64,000 nt of DNA, taken from positions 2,914,001-2,978,000 of the forward strand of contig NZ_CP042432.1 of assembly GCF_008033235.1 (NCBI RefSeq), in the 5' to 3' direction. The DNA comes from Anseongella ginsenosidimutans (GTDB taxonomy: Bacteria; Bacteroidota; Bacteroidia; Sphingobacteriales; Sphingobacteriaceae). Below are positions 9,228 to 16,957 of this stretch, in pieces (the stretch's first letter is position 1; each line of letters begins with the position of its first letter). A program made the position numbers and the translations under genes. Under the pieces are notes generated by a model that saw nothing but the letters and a program-made list of their open reading frames with translations, was not told the origin of the DNA and did no database searches.

Positions 9228-11405
9228 TTAAAGGTTTTCGAGGATAAAATCTGTGATCATCGTTTGCAAGTGATAACGATAGCGCACCCCATGATGCTCG
9301 TTGGGGTAAAAGAAGGACTGGAACTGCTTGCCGGCCTTGACCAGCGCTTCCGCCATTTCGACGGAATTCTGGAAATGCACATTATCGTCCGCGGTGCCAT
9401 GGATGAGCAGATAATTTCCTTTCAGCTGATCGGCATAATGGATAGGGGAGTTCAGGTCGTAGCCGTCCTCGTTTTCCTGGGGTGTGCGCAGGTACCGTTC
9501 AGTATAAATGGAATCGTAAAAACGCCAGCTGGTTACCGGCGCCCCTGCAACCGCCGCCTTGAATACCTCAGCGCCGCGGGTAATGCAAAGAGAAGCCATA
9601 TAACCGCCGTAGCTCCAGCCATAAATGCCAATCCGGGAGCCGTCCACATAGGATTGCGTGGCCAGCCATTCAGCGGCAGCTATCTGGTCTTCGGTTTCCA
9701 TCTTGCCCAGGTTCAGGTAGGTCATTTTCTTAAATTCAGCCCCGCGTCCGCCCGTGCCGCGGTTGTCTACCGATACGACGATATAACCTTTCTGAGCCAT
9801 CAGCTGGTACCAGAGATCGCCGCCGGCCCAGCTGTCAGTTACGGTTTGGCTGCCCGGCCCGCCGTATACGTACATGAAAACAGGGTATTTTTTGGAAGGG
9901 TCAAAATCCGGCGGCCTGATCATCCAGGCGTTCAGCATAATGCCGTCTTCGGCGGAGGGTATCTGCAGGAATTCCTTTTCTGCCAGGTCGTAATCCGAAA
10001 GCGTTTCCTTCAGGGTACTATTGTCTTCCAGCGTCCGCAGCACTTCTCCCTTGCGGTTGTTCACCGTCACGATGGTGGGAACGCCGGCGGCGCTGTGGTA
10101 GTTGATGAAGTAGGAGAAATCCGCGCTGAATACGGCATCGTTGCTTCCCTCACGATCGCTTAATTTCTTTTTGCCGGTGCCTTTCAGGGAAATGGAATAG
10201 ATATCGCGCTGAAGGGGGGAATTTTCCGCCGACTGGAAATAAATGAGCTTGCGCTCCTCATCGATCCCGTACAGGGCCGTTACTTCCCAGGAACCGTCGG
10301 TCACCTGCCGGATGATCTCCCCGTCCATGCCATAGAGATAGATATGATTATAGCCGTTTCTTTCGCTGGTAAAAACGAAGCCTTCTCCATCCGAAAGAAA
10401 ATGAAGGTCATCGTTTATACTAATATAGGTATCGCTTTCCCTGGTGAGCAGTAGCCGCGTCTGGCCGCTGGCGGCATCGGCCAAAAGGTATTCCAGTTTG
10501 TTCTGGTGCCGGTTCATCCGGAAAATACAAAGTTGGGACGGGTTTTGGGTCCATTTGATCCTTGGAATGTACTGGTTGGTTTCTTCGCCAATATCAGCTT
10601 TGACTGTTTTCCCGCTTTCAAGGTCATAGATATGGATGCTGACAACGGAATTCGCTTCTCCCGGCTTGGGGTATTTATATCGGTAATCGGTAGGGTAAAG
10701 CTGATCGTACACAGCAAAGTTGTACTGCTTTACCTCACTTTCATTGAATTTATAGTAGGCGATCTTCTTTCCGTCCGGCGACCAGAAAAATGCCCGTGCA
10801 AACTCGAATTCCTCTTCGTAAACCCAGTCGGTTCCGCCGTTGATAATATGGTTATATTTTCCGTCGCTGGTGATTTGTTTTTCTTCCCCGGTTTTCAGGT
10901 TTTTGATGAATAAGTTGTTATCTCGTACAAAGGCTACGCGGGAGGCGTCCGGCGAAAAGTTGGCGTATTTTTGACGGCCCTTTTCCGAAAGGGGAGTGAT
11001 GCTGCCGTCTTTTCTGTCGTAGATAAAGTTATTTTCAATGGTTGAGCGCCGGTAAATGGGCTCCACGTCTGTTTTCAGCAGGATCTTGCTTTCTTCGCTG
11101 CTGAACGTTCCGCTTGCGGGCAGCTGAATGCCTTCGTATTTCAGGGAGGCGCTTCGTAAAATGGTGTCGGTGGCTTTCCCGGTTTGGTATTCATACTGAA
11201 CCAGGTACATCTCGCCGGTTGCGGGATCGCGTTCCACGGAACTGAAATGCTTGCCGTCTTTCATGGAATTCAGGCCGTATACGGATTCTGTCCTGAATTT
11301 ACCTTCCACGTAGATGTCTTCCAGGCTTAATTCTTTTTTGCCGGTTTGGGCGAAAAGCGCGCAGGAAGAGCCGGCCAGTAACAAGGTGAGTATTTTTTTC
11401 TTCAT
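9228..11405 (-). CDS. Secreted S9 prolyl oligopeptidase / dipeptidyl peptidase IV-like protein
   Basis: 725 residues from the ATG at 11405; an upstream in-frame codon would add 13 residues before the signal peptide, so I prefer this start (MKKKILTLLLAGSSCALFAQ). The N-terminal beta-propeller includes the DPP IV double-Glu loop DWVYEEEFEFARAFFWSPDG, which binds the substrate N-terminus. The C-terminal alpha/beta hydrolase has GWSYGGYM (nucleophile Ser near 598), HGTADDNVHF (Asp near 673) and NEHHG (His near 704). It removes N-terminal dipeptides in the periplasm and lies just upstream of the peptide importer. Confidence 0.95.
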   Translation of the reverse strand: MKKKILTLLLAGSSCALFAQTGKKELSLEDIYVEGKFRTESVYGLNSMKDGKHFSSVERDPATGEMYLVQYEYQTGKATDTILRSASLKYEGIQLPASGTFSSEESKILLKTDVEPIYRRSTIENNFIYDRKDGSITPLSEKGRQKYANFSPDASRVAFVRDNNLFIKNLKTGEEKQITSDGKYNHIINGGTDWVYEEEFEFARAFFWSPDGKKIAYYKFNESEVKQYNFAVYDQLYPTDYRYKYPKPGEANSVVSIHIYDLESGKTVKADIGEETNQYIPRIKWTQNPSQLCIFRMNRHQNKLEYLLADAASGQTRLLLTRESDTYISINDDLHFLSDGEGFVFTSERNGYNHIYLYGMDGEIIRQVTDGSWEVTALYGIDEERKLIYFQSAENSPLQRDIYSISLKGTGKKKLSDREGSNDAVFSADFSYFINYHSAAGVPTIVTVNNRKGEVLRTLEDNSTLKETLSDYDLAEKEFLQIPSAEDGIMLNAWMIRPPDFDPSKKYPVFMYVYGGPGSQTVTDSWAGGDLWYQLMAQKGYIVVSVDNRGTGGRGAEFKKMTYLNLGKMETEDQIAAAEWLATQSYVDGSRIGIYGWSYGGYMASLCITRGAEVFKAAVAGAPVTSWRFYDSIYTERYLRTPQENEDGYDLNSPIHYADQLKGNYLLIHGTADDNVHFQNSVEMAEALVKAGKQFQSFFYPNEHHGVRYRYHLQTMITDFILENL

Positions 11406-11409
11406 GATA

Positions 11410-12312
11410 CTAATTGTCTTCCGGAAGTTTGGACGCAGGCGCATCCCGCATCTTTTCCGGGTCGTTGAAAAATTTATCCAGGTTGTTTCTATCGTTTTGC
11501 AGTTCCAGATCCTCGGTCAGATGCCATTGGCCGTTCTGCAGGGCAAAGCCGTCGTAAGAGAGATCAGGCCCGTAAAATTCGTAATTTCCTTTTTGACCCT
11601 CCGAGAAAGGTACCAGGTGGTCAAATATGATGGTTTTTTTTTCCGGAAGGTAGTCCAGCATCATTGACGCCTTGCTGCTGTACTGGAAGAGGATCCTGTT
11701 TTTGACCCCTTCTTTCGTATGGAAAACCGGCATGCCGAATACGGGCTTCCCCTGCCGGAAATGCAATACATCGATCACGCGGCGGGACACGGCCGGGCTT
11801 CCGCCGCTCCAGCCCAGCAATACGTGGTATTTCTGTTCGCCTGCCTTCACGGGAATGATCCTGTAGTAATAGGCCCCGTACCAGGACTCGTAGGAGGAGA
11901 CGGTGTCTTCGGGACGATGAAACTCGCTCGCGTGGTCTACCAGCCCGAATAGTTTTAATTCCGGTTCATTCATTTGAATGGCGCCGTAAAAACGTTGAGA
12001 GGAATTTCCCCGGTCCACATACCAGCTCATAATCCTGAAAGAATTATCATCTGCATACAGGATACGCATATTTTTCACTGAATCAAAACCAAAGGAGTAA
12101 GAATCAGGCTCCTGCAGCGCTTCCACAAGGATTTTTATGAACTGGTAATTGGCTTCTATCCGTTCCGGGCTGAAGGAGGATGTCATGATCTTTTTACCCA
12201 GGGAAGCCAGGGTATCCTGATAGGATGCTAAGCGGGCGTTGCCAGCCTGCTGTCCTTCCGCGCCGGCAGCCAGTAGTATAAAAATGATAAGTAATCCAAA
12301 GCCTTTCCGCAT
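11410..12312 (-). CDS. Secreted protein of unknown function
   Basis: About 300 residues with a signal peptide (MRKGFGLLIIFILLAAGAEG). I choose ATG 12312; a GTG at 12333 overlapping the thiolase stop (GTGA) would add 7 residues. No family motif that I recognise. The body is rich in aromatic residues and beta-like stretches (SFRIMSWYVDRG, YYRIIPVKAG, KYHVLLGWSGG, FDHLVPFSEGQKGNYEFYGPD), suggesting a compact periplasmic beta protein. It sits 4 nt before the dipeptidyl peptidase gene, so it is co-transcribed and may share a role in peptide use; that is inference. Confidence 0.75.
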   Translation of the reverse strand: MRKGFGLLIIFILLAAGAEGQQAGNARLASYQDTLASLGKKIMTSSFSPERIEANYQFIKILVEALQEPDSYSFGFDSVKNMRILYADDNSFRIMSWYVDRGNSSQRFYGAIQMNEPELKLFGLVDHASEFHRPEDTVSSYESWYGAYYYRIIPVKAGEQKYHVLLGWSGGSPAVSRRVIDVLHFRQGKPVFGMPVFHTKEGVKNRILFQYSSKASMMLDYLPEKKTIIFDHLVPFSEGQKGNYEFYGPDLSYDGFALQNGQWHLTEDLELQNDRNNLDKFFNDPEKMRDAPASKLPEDN

Positions 12313-12329
12313 ACGTTTGTTTCTGATGA

Positions 12330-13502
12330 TCACAGCCGCCCGATGACTATGGCCGAAGCGCCCCCGCCGCCGTTACAGATACCTGCGGCTCCTATCTTTC
12401 CTTCCCGCTGTTTTAATACCGAAAGCAGCGTAACCAGGATGCGCGCGCCTGAGCAGCCGATGGGGTGCCCGAGTGAAACTGCTCCTCCGTTCACGTTTAC
12501 CCGCTCCGGATTCAGTTTCATTTCACGGTTATTGGCCAGGGCTACCACAGAAAAGGCTTCGTTGATCTCGTAAAAATCAACTACTTCCGCCTGCATTCCT
12601 GCCTTATGAAGGGCGAGGGGAAGGGCCCTGGCGGGCGCCGTAGTAAACCATTCGGGCGCCTGCTGCGCATCCGCGAAGGAGTGAATGCGTGCAAGCGGGC
12701 GTATTCCCAGTTCCCGGGCCTTCCGGGCGCTCATTAAAACCAATGCGGCAGCGCCGTCATTTATCGTTGAAGCATTTGCAGCAGTAACCGTTCCGCTTTC
12801 TTGAAACACCGGCGATAATGCCGGTATCTTTTCAAACTTTACGGTTCCCGGTTCTTCATCTTCGCTGATCAGCAGGCTCCCTTTTTTTGTACTTATCTCT
12901 ACCGGAACGATCTCTTCTTTGAATAGTCCTTTTTCCTGCGCGTTCAGCGCGCGGCGGTAGGAGGCAATGGCATAAGCATCCTGCTCTTCACGGCTGATCC
13001 CGCACTCCGCGGCGCACAATTCCGCCGCATTGCCCATATGAAAATCATTGTATACGTCCCATAATCCATCAGACAGGATGCCGTCACGCACCTGCTGGTG
13101 CCCCAGGCGGTAACCCGTCCGGGCCTTGTCCAGGTAGTACGGCACATTGCTCATGCTTTCCATTCCGCCTGCGACCACTACTTCGTTTTCGCCCGTCATG
13201 ATGGACTGCGCAGCAAGCATGACGGCTTTCATTCCGGAAGCGCATACTTTATTAACTGTTGTGGCGGGGATTAGCGGCAACCCGGAGAACGTTGCTACCT
13301 GTGTGGCAGGCGCCTGGCCTTCGCCGGCTGTCAGCACGTTTCCCATGAATAATTCCTGCACCTGCTCCGGTGAGATGCCCGCGCGTTCCACTGCTGCCTT
13401 CACCGCAATGGCGCCCAGTCGGGTTGCGCTGAGGCTGGAAAGACTTCCCCCGAAGCTCCCGATAGGAGTACGGGCAGCCCCTGCAATGATGACTTCTTCC
13501 AT
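12330..13502 (-). CDS. Acetyl-CoA C-acetyltransferase (thiolase)
   Basis: 390 residues. Thiolases condense or cleave acyl-CoA at the beta-keto position. The nucleophile Cys87 lies in [12 protein letters not shown], the NEAF motif in [11 protein letters not shown], the catalytic His in [16 protein letters not shown] and the second Cys in CNGGGGAS. Length and the [10 protein letters not shown] loop fit the biosynthetic/degradative acetyl-CoA acetyltransferase group. It heads the minus-strand block and is divergent from the HD phosphodiesterase gene with only 62 bp between them. Confidence 0.95.
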   Translation of the reverse strand: MEEVIIAGAARTPIGSFGGSLSSLSATRLGAIAVKAAVERAGISPEQVQELFMGNVLTAGEGQAPATQVATFSGLPLIPATTVNKVCASGMKAVMLAAQSIMTGENEVVVAGGMESMSNVPYYLDKARTGYRLGHQQVRDGILSDGLWDVYNDFHMGNAAELCAAECGISREEQDAYAIASYRRALNAQEKGLFKEEIVPVEISTKKGSLLISEDEEPGTVKFEKIPALSPVFQESGTVTAANASTINDGAAALVLMSARKARELGIRPLARIHSFADAQQAPEWFTTAPARALPLALHKAGMQAEVVDFYEINEAFSVVALANNREMKLNPERVNVNGGAVSLGHPIGCSGARILVTLLSVLKQREGKIGAAGICNGGGGASAIVIGRL

Positions 13503-13552
13503 TTAATAGTGCTTTATTGATTGTTAACGCCGCAATTTATATAAAAATATAA

Positions 13553-13560
13553 TACTTTTG
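13553..13560 (+). promoter_or_regulatory. TAnnTTTG -7 box before the HD phosphodiesterase gene
   Basis: TACTTTTG, a full match to the Bacteroidota -7 consensus TAnnTTTG, ends 4 nt before the ATG. No TTG is seen at the ideal 17-23 nt spacing. If used, the transcript would be leaderless or nearly so. Confidence 0.5.
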
Positions 13561-13564
13561 ATAT

Positions 13565-15649
13565 ATGTTCAGGTCAGGCCTCTCCAGGTTATTCAGGTTG
13601 AGAAATGCAAATCTTATCAGATTTGTCCTCATGCTTTTATGCGTAGTGGCCATTGTGACGGCCCTGCCCAGGGAAAAACGCTTTAAATACGAATACGAAA
13701 AGGGAAAGGTGTGGATGCATCCCGATTTTTACGCTCCTTTTTCCTTCGCAATAGAAAAAACGCCGGAAGAACTCGAAGCTGACCGGCAAGAGGTCCTGAA
13801 TGATATTCTTCCCGTCTACCGCAAAGTTGGCTATATAGGGGAGCGGAATATCGAAAGCTTTAAGCGAAGCTTCGACCTTTTATGGAAATCGAAATACGCC
13901 TCCAACCCCAACCGCAGCTCCAACCTGAAAGCCGGGCTGCAGCTGCTGGAAGAGTTTTATAACACAGGTATTATTGATCCTGCGGCCGGGCCCGGAAACC
14001 GGAAACGCGGGAATTCCCTTACCCTGGTGGAAAATAATGTGGCAGGTAACGTAAACCTGTCCGCGCTTTATACCCATGAGAAGGCCCTGGCCTTTGCCAA
14101 TGTCCGCCTTGAAAAATATGCCGAAACCGATAAGGATTTCCTGATGGAGATCATCGAAGATCACCTGCAGCCCAATGTGATCTTTGACGAAGCCCTGACC
14201 ACGAAGCTGGAGCAGGAGGCCCTGAGCAGCATTTCCCAGAAGCGCGGACTGGTTCAGAAGGGCGAACTTATTGTCCGCAAAGGTTCGGTGGTGACCGACG
14301 AGGTCTACCAGCGGCTGAATTCCATCAAAAACCAATATCAGCGGTCCATTATTTTTTCCGGAGACAGGCGTATCATCATGCTGGGGCAGTTCCTGCTCGT
14401 GGCCACGCCCATGGCCCTGATCATGCTGTTCCTTTATTATTTCCGGAGGGATGTTTTCAAGGATTATCGCAAACTGCTGCTGGTATTGCTGATCGTTGCC
14501 GTCATTCTGTCCATCCTTTCCTGGATACTGAAGACCACCACGCTCGATATTTACCTCATTCCCTACTGTATCGTTCCCATCATCATCCGGCTGCTGTTTG
14601 ATTCCCGGATGGCGCTGAATATCCACCTGCTGGTGGTTACCCTGGCCGGTTTCCTTGTCCCGAACGGCTTTGAATTCGTATTTCTGCAGGTCACGGCCGG
14701 AATGACCGCTATCTACAGCATCCGGAACCTGCTCCGCCGCTCACAATTCCTGCTGTCATCCCTGCTCATTCTGCTGACCTATTACGTCGCCTTCCTGGGC
14801 CTTTCTATCACTCATGAAGGCAGTTTTCAGAATATAGAATGGCAGAAATTCCTTATTTTCATGATCAGCGTGGTATTATCCCTGCTGGCCTATCCGCTTA
14901 TTTACCTGTTTGAAAAGCTGTTCGGGATTACCTCGGAGATCACCCTCATGGAGCTGACCAATACTAACAGCCCGATACTGCGCGATCTTGCTTTCAATGC
15001 CCCCGGCACCTTCCAGCATTCCCTGCAGGTAGCCAACCTGGCGGAAGCGGCCATTTATAAAATAGGAGGGAACGCCCTTCTGGTTCGCGCCGGCGCCCTT
15101 TACCACGATATTGGCAAAATGAAAAGCCCTTCCTACTTCAAGGAGAACCAGAATAAAGGCTACAATCCCCACGATAAACTGACCTATGACGAAAGCGCCC
15201 GCATCATCATCCGCCACGTAACGGATGGCATTGCCATGGCCCGCAAAAAGAGTATTCCGGAAGATATCGTCAATTTTATCCAAACCCATCACGGAACAAC
15301 CCGCGTGGACTATTTCTATCAATCCTTCCTGAAAAATTTCCCGGACCGCATCATGGACGAACAAATTTTCCGTTATCCCGGCCCCATCCCCTTCACCAAG
15401 GAGCAGGCCGTCCTCATGCTGGCCGACTCCGTAGAAGCCGCCTCCCGGAGCCTGAAAGAACCCAACGCCACAAACATAGAATCCCTGGTTGACCGCATAG
15501 TCGATTACAAAATCGAACAAAACCAACTGGTAAACAGCGACATCACCCTGCGCGACATCGCCACCATCCGTTCCATCTTCAAAGAAATGCTGATCAGCAT
15601 CTACCACGCCCGCATCGAGTACCCGAAAGCAGCCAGCGAAATAAATTAA
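13565..15649 (+). CDS. PgpH-type 7TM-HD phosphodiesterase (cyclic-di-AMP-related)
   Basis: 694 residues. Order: a cytoplasmic stub and one membrane helix (about 17-35), an extracytoplasmic 7TMR-HDED-like region (about 40-270), seven membrane helices (about 275-455) and a cytoplasmic HD domain. The HD domain shows FQHSLQVANLAEAA, GALYHDIGKM (the HD pair) and the HHGTTRVDYFY segment. PgpH proteins hydrolyse cyclic di-AMP and so affect potassium and cell-wall control. Monocistronic as far as can be seen; followed by tRNA-Ser. Confidence 0.93.
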   Translation: MFRSGLSRLFRLRNANLIRFVLMLLCVVAIVTALPREKRFKYEYEKGKVWMHPDFYAPFSFAIEKTPEELEADRQEVLNDILPVYRKVGYIGERNIESFKRSFDLLWKSKYASNPNRSSNLKAGLQLLEEFYNTGIIDPAAGPGNRKRGNSLTLVENNVAGNVNLSALYTHEKALAFANVRLEKYAETDKDFLMEIIEDHLQPNVIFDEALTTKLEQEALSSISQKRGLVQKGELIVRKGSVVTDEVYQRLNSIKNQYQRSIIFSGDRRIIMLGQFLLVATPMALIMLFLYYFRRDVFKDYRKLLLVLLIVAVILSILSWILKTTTLDIYLIPYCIVPIIIRLLFDSRMALNIHLLVVTLAGFLVPNGFEFVFLQVTAGMTAIYSIRNLLRRSQFLLSSLLILLTYYVAFLGLSITHEGSFQNIEWQKFLIFMISVVLSLLAYPLIYLFEKLFGITSEITLMELTNTNSPILRDLAFNAPGTFQHSLQVANLAEAAIYKIGGNALLVRAGALYHDIGKMKSPSYFKENQNKGYNPHDKLTYDESARIIIRHVTDGIAMARKKSIPEDIVNFIQTHHGTTRVDYFYQSFLKNFPDRIMDEQIFRYPGPIPFTKEQAVLMLADSVEAASRSLKEPNATNIESLVDRIVDYKIEQNQLVNSDITLRDIATIRSIFKEMLISIYHARIEYPKAASEIN

Positions 15650-15662
15650 TTCCCCCTACATT

Positions 15663-15696
15663 TTTGGCCGGAAATTATCAAAATTCCCTATATTTG
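15663..15696 (+). promoter_or_regulatory. Promoter of tRNA-Ser
   Basis: TTTG at 15663-15666 and TATATTTG at 15689-15696 are separated by 22 nt, matching the Bacteroidota TTTG / TAnnTTTG promoter. It would start RNA about 75 nt before the mature tRNA, leaving a 5' leader for RNase P. Confidence 0.6.
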
Positions 15697-15777
15697 CATT
15701 CCTTTCGCCAAACCGCAAAAGCAGCGCCCACGCCGCCCGCCAGCAAAGCGCACAAACCGGTCCGGCAAGGAAAAAAA

Positions 15778-15867
<90 letters not shown>

Positions 15868-15881
15868 AGCATCAATTTTTT

Positions 15882-15911
15882 CCCCGCCACCGGCGGGGTT
15901 TTTTATTTTTG
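15882..15911 (+). terminator. Rho-independent terminator after tRNA-Ser
   Basis: Stem CCCCGCC (15882-15888) / GGCGGGG (15892-15898) with loop ACC, followed by a T-rich tract. It begins 14 nt after the tRNA CCA. Confidence 0.9.
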
Positions 15912-16243
15912 GAGCGTTGACGAAGCTCGCTTCGGCAAAAGCGGAAAAAATAAAAAATAGCGCGCCTTCGCGCGCAAAAAAAATTGATAGCTTGAACCGC
16001 TCCCCCCTCAGGGGATCAACGGAGGCGCCCCCGGCGCCGTAGTTAATCCCCTTTCCCCCCAACGAGTCAGAAGGCGAGCGCAGCGACGCCGGATTTATTC
16101 CTCAGTAATTCATAACAGTTGTCTTTCTGGTCAAGAAAAATTATAATTGTAATAACTGATACTTGAAGATAAACTTTTGCGTGTTTTTAACCTGATCAAC
16201 GCTATGCCAACCGAAGTAGGGGTGATATGTCAATAAGGAGAAT
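15912..16243. other. Gene-free stretch with GC hairpins
   Basis: No credible gene. It holds a strong hairpin GCGCG-CCTT-CGCGC near 15960-15976 flanked by A-rich tracts on both sides, which could stop transcription from either direction, then a GC-rich stretch with several short G/C runs (15999-16095) and AT-rich sequence leading to the next gene. Confidence 0.5.
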
Positions 16244-16768
16244 ATGAATAGAATTATCCTATCAACTCTGCTATCTATACTTTGTCATTCATCTTTGCTG
16301 GCACAAAAAGATGGAAATCTACTTGGATTTAAAGACGGCGATATACAACTTGCCAAGTTTCTTATAAAAGAAACAAATTATCCCGGCCCAGAAGTGAATA
16401 CTGACGAGATACACTCGTCAGTGTTAGTAATGCTTAAATTTAGGGTTACAAAAGATGGATCAATTGACAGTATCCAGGTTCTAAATCCCTTGCCAACTGA
16501 CGAGATGTTTGTCAAAGCGGCAAAAGAAGGTCTTTTAAGTACCGGGGGAATGTGGTCGCCTCGTAGTACAGCAGAAACAATTATTATTCCGTTCGTTTTC
16601 GTTTTAGAGGAGCGGGAAAGACGTGTCATAAAACGCGATAGCAAATATAATATGAACTTAAATGATTATTTGGCTAGAATACAAGCTGGTGGTGAAAGTG
16701 TGTATGCAGCTAAAATATTAATTCCTGTATACATACATGGGTTTTGGGAAAAACCGCCGATACACTAG
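16244..16768 (+). CDS. Secreted protein with TonB-C-like domain
   Basis: 174 residues with a signal peptide ending near LLAQ (residue 20). The middle part (VLVMLKFRVTKDGSIDSIQVLNPLP, FVKAAKEGL, MWSPRST) follows the pattern of the TonB C-terminal domain: a strand with V.F.V..DG.I......, then a helix and a W.P motif. There is no N-terminal proline-rich linker, so this is a stand-alone periplasmic domain rather than a full energy transducer. Role unknown. Codon use is more AT-rich than in the genes to the left. Confidence 0.72.
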   Translation: MNRIILSTLLSILCHSSLLAQKDGNLLGFKDGDIQLAKFLIKETNYPGPEVNTDEIHSSVLVMLKFRVTKDGSIDSIQVLNPLPTDEMFVKAAKEGLLSTGGMWSPRSTAETIIIPFVFVLEERERRVIKRDSKYNMNLNDYLARIQAGGESVYAAKILIPVYIHGFWEKPPIH

Positions 16769-16828
16769 CGAGCTTAATAACTCCTTGTCTTTATGAAGGA
16801 TCATCGATTGTTGTTAAATCAATTAACC

Positions 16829-16864
16829 TGTCCGTTTCCGGACAAGCTTGTCCATTATCGAACA
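16829..16864 (+). promoter_or_regulatory. Twin dyad operator / enhancer site upstream of permease
   Basis: A perfect dyad TGTCCG-TTTC-CGGACA (16829-16844) is followed exactly 20 bp later by a degenerate copy TGTCCA-TTAT-CGAACA (16849-16864). Their junction also forms the palindrome GGACAAGCTTGTCC (16840-16853). Two sites two helical turns apart are typical for an enhancer-binding activator, here 80-115 bp before the predicted sigma54 start. Confidence 0.6.
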
Positions 16865-16917
16865 CTTTCCCAGAAGTTAAAAGGGCCAAATTAGGTCCTT
16901 CAGGACGCTTTTAAGCG

Positions 16918-16933
16918 TGGCAGCGTTCTTGCA
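16918..16933 (+). promoter_or_regulatory. Putative sigma54 (-24/-12) promoter
   Basis: TGGCAGCGTTCTTGCA matches the sigma54 consensus TGGCAyr-N4-TTGCA in both core elements, with GG and GC exactly 12 nt apart. The expected start point (about 16944) is 14 nt before the permease ATG. Confidence 0.6.
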
Positions 16934-16957
16934 GTTTAACGGAAAAGCGCCTGAACC

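Noticed and set aside
13880-15607. Two minus-strand frames over 240 residues opposite the HD phosphodiesterase
   Set aside because: They mirror the coding strand of a clearly recognised gene and have no family features.
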